This document shows positions 56,664 to 64,000 of a DNA stretch of 64,000 nt, in pieces. Position 1 is the first letter of the stretch. Every line of letters starts with the position of its first letter. The notes under the pieces were generated by a model that searched no databases, had not been told where the DNA came from, and saw only the letters and a list, made by a program, of their open reading frames with translations. The stretch spans positions 1,860,001 to 1,924,000 of the forward strand of contig NZ_CP151657.1 in the NCBI RefSeq assembly GCF_038405225.1. The letters are read 5' to 3'. The translations under genes were made by a program, and so were the position numbers. This DNA is from Arthrobacter citreus (GTDB taxonomy: Bacteria > Actinomycetota > Actinomycetes > Actinomycetales > Micrococcaceae).

Positions 56664-58472
56664 GTGCGTGAATACAGTGTCCCCCCTCTGGTGGAATCAC
56701 CGTTGGAGACCAACATCACCGATCTACTGCTGGAGCAGGCGGCCAAGCCCTCCAACCCGGCACTGTTCTCCGTTCGGGGAGCGGACGGTGCATGGGCACC
56801 CATTACGGCCACTGAGTTCCTCAAGGATGTCCGGCTGATCGCCAAGGGCTTCACCGCCGCAGGCGTCCAGCCCGGGGACCGGGTGGGGATCATGGCCCGC
56901 ACCCGGTACGAGTGGACCCTGGTCGATTTTGCCCTGTGGTTCGCCGGTGCGGTCTCCGTCCCGATTTATGAAACATCCTCGCCGTCCCAGGTTGCATGGA
57001 TCCTCAGCGATTCCGGCGCCGTGGGCGTGGTTGTGGAAGCTGCCCGCCACGAGAACGTGGTCCGGCAGGCAGCGGTGGAGGAGGACCTGGGTGCCGTCGC
57101 CAATGTGTGGCAGATCGACGGCCAAGGCCTCGATGAGCTCCGCACCGCCGGCGCGTCCGTGCCCGACACGGAACTTGATGCACGCCGCGCCAGGGCCACG
57201 CTGGAGGACACCGCCACCATCATTTACACCTCGGGAACCACCGGCCGGCCCAAGGGCTGCGAGCTGACCCACGGAAATTTTGTGAACCTGTCCCGCAATG
57301 CCGCAGCCGCCCAGCCCGAGGTGTGCCGCGAGGGTGCGCAGACCATCATGTTCCTGCCGCTGGCCCACGTGTTCGCACGGTTCATTTCGGTGCTGTGTGT
57401 TACCTCCGGCGCCACCGTGGCGCACACCCCCGACGTCAAGAACCTGCTTCCGGACCTGCAGAGCTTCAAACCGGACTTCCTGCTGGTGGTCCCCCGGGTC
57501 TTCGAAAAGGTCTACAACTCCTCCATGCTGAAGGCGGAGGACGGCGGCAAGGGCAAGATCTTCCATGCCGGCGCCAAAACGGCCATTGAATGGTCCAAGG
57601 CGCAGGAAACCGGCAAGGTGCCGCTGAGCCTGAAGGTCAAGCACGCCGTTTTCGACCGTCTCCTCTACGGCAAGATCCGCACCGCCATGGGCGGGCAGGT
57701 CAAGTACGCGATTTCGGGAGGCGCCCCGCTGGGCGACCGCCTGGGCCATTTTTTCCACGGCATTGGCGTCACGGTCCTGGAAGGCTACGGCCTGACCGAG
57801 ACAACGGCGCCGGTCACCGTGAACACCCCCAAGCTGACCAAGATCGGCACGGTGGGCGCGCCGCTGCCGGGCAACGCAGTGAAAATAGCCGACGACGGCG
57901 AGATCCTCGCCAAGGGCGTCAGCGTCATGAAGGGCTACTACAACCGCCCGGACCTCACCGCGGACAACTTCACGGACGGCTGGTTCCGCACCGGGGACAT
58001 TGGCCAGCTGGACAATGATGGCTTCCTGAAGATCACCGGCCGCAAGAAGGAAATCATCGTTACCGCCAGCGGCAAGAACGTCATTCCGGCGGTGCTGGAG
58101 GACAGCATCCGCGCCGATGCGATTGTGTCCCAGTGCGTTGTGGTGGGCGACCAGCGGCCGTTTATCTCAGCCCTGATCACGCTGGACGAGGAAGCGCTTC
58201 CGGGGTGGCTCGAGCGGCACAAGCTGCCGGCCGGCACCACGGTGGCCGAAGCCGGGCAGACGGAGCAGCTGCAGCAGGAAATCCAGGCGCTCGTGGAATC
58301 CGCGAATAAGACCGTGTCCCAGGCCGAGGCCATCAAGGTCTTCCGCGTGGTTCCCTCGGACTTCACCGAAGCCAGCGGACACCTGACGCCGTCCCTGAAG
58401 ATCAAGCGCGCACAGGTCCTGAAGGACTTCTCCGCCGTGGTGGAGGATATCTACAGCGGCCAGAAGGTCTAG
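56664..58472 (+). CDS. fadD15: Long-chain fatty acid-CoA ligase, FadD15-like
   Basis: A 602-residue AMP-forming synthetase. GTG at 56664 is fixed by AAGGAG 5 nt upstream. A3 motif IIYTSGTTGRPKGCELTH, then MFLPLAHVFARFISV, VLEGYGLTETTAPVTVN, WFRTGDIGQLDNDGFLKITGRKKEIIVTASGKNV (A7-A8). The C-terminal catalytic Lys is in LTPSLKIKRAQVL. It activates long-chain fatty acids for degradation or lipid synthesis. Name from synteny with Rv2187 and close motif agreement. Confidence 0.93.
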   Translation: MREYSVPPLVESPLETNITDLLLEQAAKPSNPALFSVRGADGAWAPITATEFLKDVRLIAKGFTAAGVQPGDRVGIMARTRYEWTLVDFALWFAGAVSVPIYETSSPSQVAWILSDSGAVGVVVEAARHENVVRQAAVEEDLGAVANVWQIDGQGLDELRTAGASVPDTELDARRARATLEDTATIIYTSGTTGRPKGCELTHGNFVNLSRNAAAAQPEVCREGAQTIMFLPLAHVFARFISVLCVTSGATVAHTPDVKNLLPDLQSFKPDFLLVVPRVFEKVYNSSMLKAEDGGKGKIFHAGAKTAIEWSKAQETGKVPLSLKVKHAVFDRLLYGKIRTAMGGQVKYAISGGAPLGDRLGHFFHGIGVTVLEGYGLTETTAPVTVNTPKLTKIGTVGAPLPGNAVKIADDGEILAKGVSVMKGYYNRPDLTADNFTDGWFRTGDIGQLDNDGFLKITGRKKEIIVTASGKNVIPAVLEDSIRADAIVSQCVVVGDQRPFISALITLDEEALPGWLERHKLPAGTTVAEAGQTEQLQQEIQALVESANKTVSQAEAIKVFRVVPSDFTEASGHLTPSLKIKRAQVLKDFSAVVEDIYSGQKV

Positions 58473-58485
58473 CCGGCGCCACCGG

Positions 58486-58514
58486 GGTTCAACCGGCTGC
58501 GCAGGGGTTGAACC
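58486..58514. repeat. Inverted repeat after fadD15
   Basis: GGTTCAACC (58486-58494) and GGTTGAACC (58506-58514) form a perfect 9-bp dyad. They sit within a ~20-nt imperfect direct repeat (CGGCTGCGCAGGG/CAGCTGCGCAGGG), just ahead of the terminator hairpin. Confidence 0.6.
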
Positions 58515-58533
58515 AGCTGCGCAGGGCACAACA

Positions 58534-58567
58534 AAAGGGCGGGTCCGGATCACCGGGCCCGCCCTTT
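58534..58567. terminator. Bidirectional terminator between fadD15 and mtr
   Basis: A 15-bp stem with one G-U pair (58534-58548 with 58553-58567) and a 4-nt loop, flanked by A- and T-runs, placed between convergent stops. Confidence 0.88.
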
Positions 58568-58583
58568 CCGCTGCCGTTAGCGG

Positions 58584-60005
58584 TTATCCTGCGGCGCCGG
58601 CAGTCCCGGTGCGCAGCGACAACAGCGCGTTTTCCACCACTTCGGTCAGGGCCGGATGGATCCAGTACTGCCCCGATGCCATGGTTGCCGCGTCCAGCCC
58701 GAAGGACATGGCCTGGATCAGGGGCTGAATCAGCATGGACGCCTCATGCCCCATGATGTGTGCGCCTAGCAGCTTGCCGGTGTCCTTCTCGGCCAGCAGC
58801 TTCACGAATCCCGTGGTGTCTTCCATGGCCCAGCCGTACGCGGTGGACCCATATTCCTGGACAGCCACAGCGAGCTCCACGCCGCGGGCTTCGGTGTCCC
58901 GGCATGCCTCTTCCTCGGTCATGCCCACGGAGGCAATCTGCGGGCTGCTGAAGACGGCTGACGGAACAAACCGGTGGTCGCTGGCGCGGAGGTCCCCCGG
59001 GTGCACCAGGTTATGCGAAACGGTCCGCGCCTCGTGGTTGGCCACGTGCTTGAGCTGGAAGTCGCTGCTGACGTCGCCGAGGCCCCACACGCCGTCGACC
59101 GGTTTGCCGTCCTTCAGCACGCGCTGGAAGTCATCAACAGCCAGCCGGCCATCCGGACGCAGGTCGAACCCTGCCGCGTCGACGCCGAGCCGGTCCGTGT
59201 TGGGAACACGCCCGGTGGCCACCAGCACCAGATCGATGTCTAGTCCGGACTCGCCGTCGGGTCCAACAAGCTGCGCACGCACGGAACCGTCCGGGTTTTC
59301 GACCAGGGCTGTGACCCGGGTGTCCAGCCGCACGTCCCACTGCTGTGAAGCAGCCTCGGTGAAGCGCTCGGATACGGTGTCATCCATGGCACGCAGCAGC
59401 GGTCCCGAGCGGGCAGCCATGGTCACCTTGGCGCCGAACGCCGAAAAGACGAAGCCAAACTCCGCTGCGATGTACCCGCCGCCGATGATCAGGATGCGCT
59501 CCGGGAGATCCGGAATGCGCATGACGGTGTCAGAGGTGTGCACCTGCGGCAGGTCCATGCCGGGGATGTCCGGCAGCACCGGCCGGGAACCAGCGGCCAC
59601 CACGATCTGGTCGGCGGTAATCCGCTGCCCGTCATCCGTTTCCAGGGCGTGCTCACTGACAAAATGGACGTGGTTTTCATAGAGCGTGACGTTGTCCAGT
59701 TCCTCGGCGCGATAACGGCGTCCGCCGGCGGAGATGGAATCGATGCGGGTGAAGATCCGGTCGCGGATATCCCGCCAGTGCACTTTCTCGAGGGTCTGGT
59801 CCACGCCCAGGCGTGCGGCGTCCTCGCCTGCTGCCGCGAGCTGGGCCGGATAGACAAACATCTTCGTGGGGATGCAGCCGACGTTCAGGCAGGTCCCCCC
59901 GAAGGTGCCGCCGTCAATAACGGCAACCTTCCTGCCGTCCCAATCGGGAGTGATCAGGGAGTTGCCGGAGCCCGAGCCAATGATGGCCAAATCAAAATGA
60001 GTCAC
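58584..60005 (-). CDS. mtr: Mycothione reductase
   Basis: A 473-residue flavoprotein disulfide reductase that regenerates mycothiol from its disulfide with NADPH. FAD motif IIGSGSGNSLI, redox-active pair GGTCLNVGCIPTKMFVYPAQ, NADPH site ILIIGGGYIAAEFGFVFSAFG, ATGRVPNTD, GVWGLGDVSSDFQLKHVANHEARTV and C-terminal YWIHPALTEVVENALL (His-Glu). The sequence 'SGNSL' and GWAMEDTTGFVKLL match mycobacterial Mtr closely. GTG 60005 has TAGACT 6 nt upstream and is read as leaderless. Confidence 0.96.
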   Translation of the reverse strand: MTHFDLAIIGSGSGNSLITPDWDGRKVAVIDGGTFGGTCLNVGCIPTKMFVYPAQLAAAGEDAARLGVDQTLEKVHWRDIRDRIFTRIDSISAGGRRYRAEELDNVTLYENHVHFVSEHALETDDGQRITADQIVVAAGSRPVLPDIPGMDLPQVHTSDTVMRIPDLPERILIIGGGYIAAEFGFVFSAFGAKVTMAARSGPLLRAMDDTVSERFTEAASQQWDVRLDTRVTALVENPDGSVRAQLVGPDGESGLDIDLVLVATGRVPNTDRLGVDAAGFDLRPDGRLAVDDFQRVLKDGKPVDGVWGLGDVSSDFQLKHVANHEARTVSHNLVHPGDLRASDHRFVPSAVFSSPQIASVGMTEEEACRDTEARGVELAVAVQEYGSTAYGWAMEDTTGFVKLLAEKDTGKLLGAHIMGHEASMLIQPLIQAMSFGLDAATMASGQYWIHPALTEVVENALLSLRTGTAGAAG

Positions 60006-60011
60006 CCTCCC

Positions 60012-60017
60012 AGTCTA
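60012..60017 (-). promoter_or_regulatory. -10 box of leaderless mtr promoter
   Basis: TAGACT on the minus strand ends 6 nt before the mtr GTG. GGGAGG lies between them but directly abuts the start codon, too close to act as a Shine-Dalgarno site. Confidence 0.6.
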
Positions 60018-60029
60018 GAGCCGAGGAAA

Positions 60030-60059
60030 GCCCCGGTATCCGTTGCCGGATTCCGGGGC
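60030..60059 (-). terminator. Terminator after pyc
   Basis: A 13-bp stem with one mismatch (60030-60042 with 60047-60059) and loop TTGC. On the minus strand it is followed by TTTCC. It separates pyc from the mtr promoter, which begins 13 nt on. Confidence 0.8.
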
Positions 60060-60098
60060 CTTCCTCAGCCTTGATCCACCCATGGGCGGTGGACGAAA

Positions 60099-63000
60099 CT
60101 AGCTGTCCGTGGGGTCGATCGCCACCAGCAGGTCTCCGCCCTGCACCTGCTCGACGGCGGCAATCGCCACCCGCGACACCTTGCCGGCCACGGGTGCCGT
60201 GATGGACGCTTCCATCTTCATGGCCTCAATGGTGGCAACGGTTTCACCGGCGGCCACTTCATCGCCTTCCCTGACCGTGATGGTTACCGCGCCGGCGAAC
60301 GGTGCCGCGACGTGGCCCGGGTTGCCGGGGTCGGCCTGCTCGGCGACCTTCACCTGGGACTGCACGCTGCGGTCACGGACCATGACCGGGCGCATCTGCC
60401 CGTTGAGGGTGGTCATGACCTGCCGCATGCCCTTTTCATCGGGCTCCCCCACCGCTTCGAGCGTGGCGATCAGGCGCACGCCCTTTTCGAGTTCCACCAC
60501 ATGCTCGCCACCGCGCTGCAGACCGTACAGGTAGTCGCGGGTGTCCAGGACTGACACATCGCCATAGGTCTCACGGACCGTGGCAAACTCCTTGGCCGGA
60601 CCGGGGAAGAGGAGGCGGTTCAGCGTTTCCCTCCGGGTGGCCGAGTCGCCGGCCAGGCCGGCGCGGTCCACCTCGGTGAGTTCGGCGTCGCGCACCTTTA
60701 CTTTGCGGCCCTGCAGGGCCTTGGTCCGGAAAGGCTCGGGCCAGCCGCCGGGCGGGTTGCCCAGCTCACCGCTGAGGAACCCAATGACGGAATCCGGGAT
60801 GTCATGGTTCTGCGGGTTTTCCTCGAAGTCCTCCGGCGATACGTTGCTGCCGACCAGCTGCAGGGCCAGGTCACCGACAACCTTGGACGACGGCGTAACC
60901 TTGACCAGCCGGCCCAGGATACGGTCCGCGGCGGTGTACATGTCCTCGATGGCTTCGAACCGCTCCCCCAGGCCCAGGGCAATGGCCTGCTGGCGCAGGT
61001 TCGACAGCTGGCCGCCGGGAATTTCGTGCTGGTAAACCCGGCCCGTGGGGCCGGCGAGGCCGGACTCGAACGGAGCGTATACGCGGCGCACTGCTTCCCA
61101 GTACGGCTCCATCGCACTGACGGCATCCAGGTCCAGGCCGGTGTCCCGCTCGGTGTGTGCCAGCGAGGCCACCAGCGATGAGGCCGACGGCTGGCTGGTG
61201 GTGCCGGCCAGCGAAGCGCTGGCCACGTCCACGGCGTCCACTCCGGCCTCGGCCGCGGCAAGCAGCGTTGCGAGCTGTCCGCCGGCGGTGTCGTGGGTGT
61301 GCAGGTGCACGGGAAGGTCAAAGCGGTCCCGCAGCGCGGCAACAAGCTTGGCGGCGGCGGCGGGGCGCAGCAGACCCGCCATGTCCTTGATCGCCAGGAT
61401 GTGCGCCCCGGCGTCGACCATCTTCTGGGCCAGGTCCAGGTAGTAGTCCAGCGTGTACAGCGTCTCCTTCGGATCCATCATGTCCGCCGTGTAGCACAGG
61501 GCCACCTCGGCGACGGCGGTGCCGGTGGCGCGCACTGCCCGGATGGCCGGTTCCATCTGCTCCACGTCGTTCAGCGCGTCGAAGATGCGGAAGATGTCCA
61601 CGCCGGACTCCGCCGCTTCCTGGATGAAGGCCTCGGCCACCTCGGTGGGGTACGGGGTGTAGCCCACGGTGTTGCGGCCGCGCAGGAGCATCTGGATGCA
61701 GATGTTCGGCATCGCCTTGCGCAGTGAAACGAGCCGTTCCCAGGGGTCTTCGCCCAGGAAGCGCAGCGCAACGTCGTAGGTGGCGCCGCCCCAGGCTTCG
61801 ACTGAGAGCAGCTGCGGCGTCAGCGCGGCCACCGCCGGTGCTGCCAGCAGCAGGTCCCGGGTGCGGACCCGGGTGGCCAGCAGCGACTGGTGGGCGTCAC
61901 GGAAGGTGGTGTCGGTGACGGCCAGCGCCTGCTGGGCGCGGAGCTCCGCGGCAAACCGTTCCGGGCCCAGCTCCTGCAGCCGCTGGCGGGATCCGGGGCG
62001 GATCTCGGGCAGCTCGGCGGGAAGCTTGTCGGCCGGGTTCACGTGGACGGTCAGCTCGCCGTGCGGCTTATTGACGGTGGTGTCGGCCAGCCAGTTCAGC
62101 AGCCGGGAACCGCGGTCCGCGGAACCGCGGGCGTTGAGCAGTTCGGGGCGCTCCTCGATGAAGGACGTTGCGACGTCGCCGGCAATAAAATCCGGGTCAT
62201 CAAGGACGGCCTGCAGGAAGGAAATGTTCGAGGATACGCCGCGGATGCGGAACTCGGCCAGGGCGCGGCGGGCACGGTTGACGGCTGCGGGGTAGGTGCG
62301 GCCGCGGCAGGTCAGCTTCACCAGCATGGAGTCAAAGTGGGGGCTGATGTCGGCACCGGCATACACGGTTCCGCCGTCGAGCCGCACGCCGGCGCCGCCG
62401 GCGGAGCGGTAGCCGCTGATCTTGCCAACATCGGGGCGGAAGCCGTTGGCCGGGTCCTCGGTGGTAATCCGGCACTGCAGCGCCGCGCCGCGGACCTGCA
62501 GTTCTTCCTGGCGAAGCCCCAGGTCCTCCAGGGTCTCGCCGGCTGCGATCCGCAGCTGGGACTGGACGAGGTCCACGTCGGTGATTTCCTCGGTGACGGT
62601 GTGCTCCACCTGGATGCGCGGATTCATCTCAATGAAAACGTGCTGTCCGGCGCGTTCTCCGACGGTATCCACCAGGAACTCCACGGTGCCGGCGTTCTCG
62701 TACTTCAGCGCCTTGGCGAACTTCACCGCGTCCCGGTACAGAGCCTGCCGGATTTCTTCGTCCAGGTTCGGTGCCGGGGCAATTTCGATGACCTTCTGGT
62801 GGCGGCGCTGCAGCGAGCAGTCGCGCTCGAAGAGGTGGATCACGTTGCCTTCGCCGTCGGCCAGGATCTGGACCTCGATGTGACGGGGACGCAGCACCGC
62901 CTGCTCAAGGAAAACGGTGGAATCGCCAAAGGCCGTGTCAGCCTCACGCATGGCGGCATTCAGCGCCTCGGGCAGGTCCTTTGCATTGTCGACCCGGCGC

Positions 63001-63503
63001 ATGCCGCGCCCGCCGCCGCCGGCAACAGCCTTGACGAAGATGGGAAACCCAATGTCCTCGGCTTCGGACAGCAGCTTTTCGGGGTCAGAACTCGGCTGGG
63101 TGGAGCGCAGGACCGGGATCCCGGCCTCCCGTGCGGCATTGAGGGCATGGACCTTATGGCCGGCCAGCTCCAGGATGTCCGCGGCGGGCCCAACAAACGT
63201 AATGCCGGCCTCGCGGGCCGCCCGGGCCAGCTGCGGGTTCTCGGACAGGAAGCCATAGCCCGGATAGATGGCGTCGCACCCGGATTCCTTGGCAACACGG
63301 ATAATCTCGTCCACGTCCAGGTACGCCCGGACGGGGTGCCCTTCCTCTCCGATCAGGTAGGCCTCGTCGGCCTTCTGGCGGTGGATGGAGTTGCGGTCCT
63401 CGTAGGGGAACACCGCAACGGTTTTCACACCCAGCTCATAGGCGGCTCTGAAGGCACGGATGGCGATTTCTCCGCGGTTGGCTACCAATATCTTCGAGAA
63501 CAT
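60099..63503 (-). CDS. pyc: Pyruvate carboxylase
   Basis: A 1134-residue single-chain anaplerotic enzyme (pyruvate + bicarbonate + ATP to oxaloacetate). Biotin carboxylase domain ~1-450 (KILVANRGEIAIRAFRAAYELG, AVAGGGGRGMRRV, FLEQAVLRPRHIEVQI, EMNPRIQVEHTVTEE). Carboxyltransferase ~540-810 (TDTTFRDAHQSLLATRVRT, EAWGGATYDVALRFL, LAIKDMAGLL, HLHTHDTAGG). Biotinyl domain at the end, with the modified Lys at ~1096 in IEAMKMEAS. ATG 63503 has AGGAGA upstream. Confidence 0.98.
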   Translation of the reverse strand: MFSKILVANRGEIAIRAFRAAYELGVKTVAVFPYEDRNSIHRQKADEAYLIGEEGHPVRAYLDVDEIIRVAKESGCDAIYPGYGFLSENPQLARAAREAGITFVGPAADILELAGHKVHALNAAREAGIPVLRSTQPSSDPEKLLSEAEDIGFPIFVKAVAGGGGRGMRRVDNAKDLPEALNAAMREADTAFGDSTVFLEQAVLRPRHIEVQILADGEGNVIHLFERDCSLQRRHQKVIEIAPAPNLDEEIRQALYRDAVKFAKALKYENAGTVEFLVDTVGERAGQHVFIEMNPRIQVEHTVTEEITDVDLVQSQLRIAAGETLEDLGLRQEELQVRGAALQCRITTEDPANGFRPDVGKISGYRSAGGAGVRLDGGTVYAGADISPHFDSMLVKLTCRGRTYPAAVNRARRALAEFRIRGVSSNISFLQAVLDDPDFIAGDVATSFIEERPELLNARGSADRGSRLLNWLADTTVNKPHGELTVHVNPADKLPAELPEIRPGSRQRLQELGPERFAAELRAQQALAVTDTTFRDAHQSLLATRVRTRDLLLAAPAVAALTPQLLSVEAWGGATYDVALRFLGEDPWERLVSLRKAMPNICIQMLLRGRNTVGYTPYPTEVAEAFIQEAAESGVDIFRIFDALNDVEQMEPAIRAVRATGTAVAEVALCYTADMMDPKETLYTLDYYLDLAQKMVDAGAHILAIKDMAGLLRPAAAAKLVAALRDRFDLPVHLHTHDTAGGQLATLLAAAEAGVDAVDVASASLAGTTSQPSASSLVASLAHTERDTGLDLDAVSAMEPYWEAVRRVYAPFESGLAGPTGRVYQHEIPGGQLSNLRQQAIALGLGERFEAIEDMYTAADRILGRLVKVTPSSKVVGDLALQLVGSNVSPEDFEENPQNHDIPDSVIGFLSGELGNPPGGWPEPFRTKALQGRKVKVRDAELTEVDRAGLAGDSATRRETLNRLLFPGPAKEFATVRETYGDVSVLDTRDYLYGLQRGGEHVVELEKGVRLIATLEAVGEPDEKGMRQVMTTLNGQMRPVMVRDRSVQSQVKVAEQADPGNPGHVAAPFAGAVTITVREGDEVAAGETVATIEAMKMEASITAPVAGKVSRVAIAAVEQVQGGDLLVAIDPTDS

Positions 63504-63753
63504 TGCTCTCCTGCATCGTTGCGGGGCTGAGGACAGCCGGGGTACCGCCATCCTCAACGGATTCTAGTCCAGACTATTTCACGCGGCGGATCCATACCGC
63601 TCCGGACGTCACGTTCCTTATAGTTCCTCCTGCGCGCCACCCCTGCAAACTCCGTGCTGCAGGAGTTACCACCGGGCGTCACATAGAATGAAGCTGCAGC
63701 CTCACAAGGGCCCCGCTCGTGATCCCTAGACACGTTAGGTTTTGGTTCAACAA

Positions 63754-64000
63754 GTGCAAGTAGTGAGCATCAGCAGTCTTAAGGGCGGCGTGGGCAAGAC
63801 TTCCGTGACGCTTGGACTGGCATCGGCTGCACTGGCAGCAGGAATTCCCACCCTCGTTGTGGATTTGGATCCGCATGCGGACGCCACCACGGGACTGGGC
63901 GTCACCGCTGCCGACAAACCCGGTATCGGCGAAATGCTCAAGAATTCCCGCCGCGCCCAGCTGGCCGAGAATGTGGTGGCCAGCGGCTGGGTCGCCAATG
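63754..64000 (+). CDS. ParA/MinD family ATPase (3' end beyond window)
   Basis: The first ~82 residues are present. The deviant Walker A is ISSLKGGVGKTSVTLGLASAA, followed by TLVVDLDPHADATTGLG (A' motif), typical of ParA/Soj. The GTG at 63754 (MQVVSISSLKGG) is chosen; GTG 63763 is possible. It is divergent from pyc across ~250 nt that hold no other gene. Whether it belongs to a chromosome-segregation, ScpAB-linked or other cluster lies beyond the edge. Confidence 0.9.
   Translation, partial: MQVVSISSLKGGVGKTSVTLGLASAALAAGIPTLVVDLDPHADATTGLGVTAADKPGIGEMLKNSRRAQLAENVVASGWVAN

Overview
The window is chromosomal DNA of a high-GC Gram-positive actinobacterium, most likely Arthrobacter or another Micrococcaceae. 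The grounds are the strongly GC-rich codon use, a complete actinobacterial division and cell-wall (dcw) cluster with divIVA/wag31 and sepF but no ftsA, a mycothione reductase (mycothiol chemistry is restricted to actinobacteria), a Rv2175c-type regulator beside a Ser/Thr kinase, polyphosphate glucokinase, and many genes that appear to start leaderless, directly downstream of a TAnnnT -10 box. Almost everything is core genome. I see no prophage, insertion sequence, CRISPR array, rRNA or tRNA.

Layout. 1-4.1 kb: a PadR/DUF1048/ABC-exporter ATPase operon cut by the left edge, a DUF6434 gene that looks truncated, an SRPBCC protein, a DUF2510 membrane protein and a tiny membrane ORF. 4.1-6.3 kb: polar amino-acid ABC importer with binding protein and permease fused in one chain. 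6.4-10.8 kb: glnE and glnA2 (nitrogen). 11-14.4 kb: panB, a NUDIX hydrolase, a small conserved protein, map and ppgK. 14.5-16.6 kb: nrdR and hisD. 16.6-17.25 kb: an unusual repeat-rich non-coding stretch, then a mini helix-hairpin-helix protein. 17.5-22.8 kb: dnaE, rluD-type synthase, lspA. 22.9-42.9 kb: the dcw cluster, all on the minus strand, read mraZ-rsmH-ftsL-ftsI-murE-murF-mraY-murD-ftsW-murG-murC-ftsQ-ftsZ-pgeF-yggS-sepF-yggT-divIVA. 43-47 kb: DUF3040 protein, dinB, lipoprotein, polyprenyl diphosphate synthase. 46.9-58.5 kb: a block matching the mycobacterial Rv2173-Rv2187 neighbourhood (prenyl synthase, Rv2175c homologue, Ser/Thr kinase, DAHP synthase, acyltransferase, FadD15-like ligase), with a LysM transglycosylase and a ROK kinase inserted. 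58.6-64 kb: mycothione reductase, pyruvate carboxylase and the start of a ParA-type ATPase cut by the right edge.

How it fits together. The dcw genes make lipid II from UDP-MurNAc (MurC, D, E, F, MraY, MurG) and build the septum (FtsZ, SepF, FtsQ, FtsL, FtsW, FtsI, DivIVA). PgeF, the LysM transglycosylase and the PASTA kinase add wall editing, turnover and sensing. Regulatory candidates visible in the DNA include a three-repeat MraZ operator, a 10-bp inverted repeat over the ftsZ promoter, tandem NrdR-like boxes upstream of nrdR and a PadR operator. No obviously new multi-gene system was found. The least explained part is the hisD-HhH intergenic region, with paired 31-bp inverted repeats and a 12-copy CTTCCC array.
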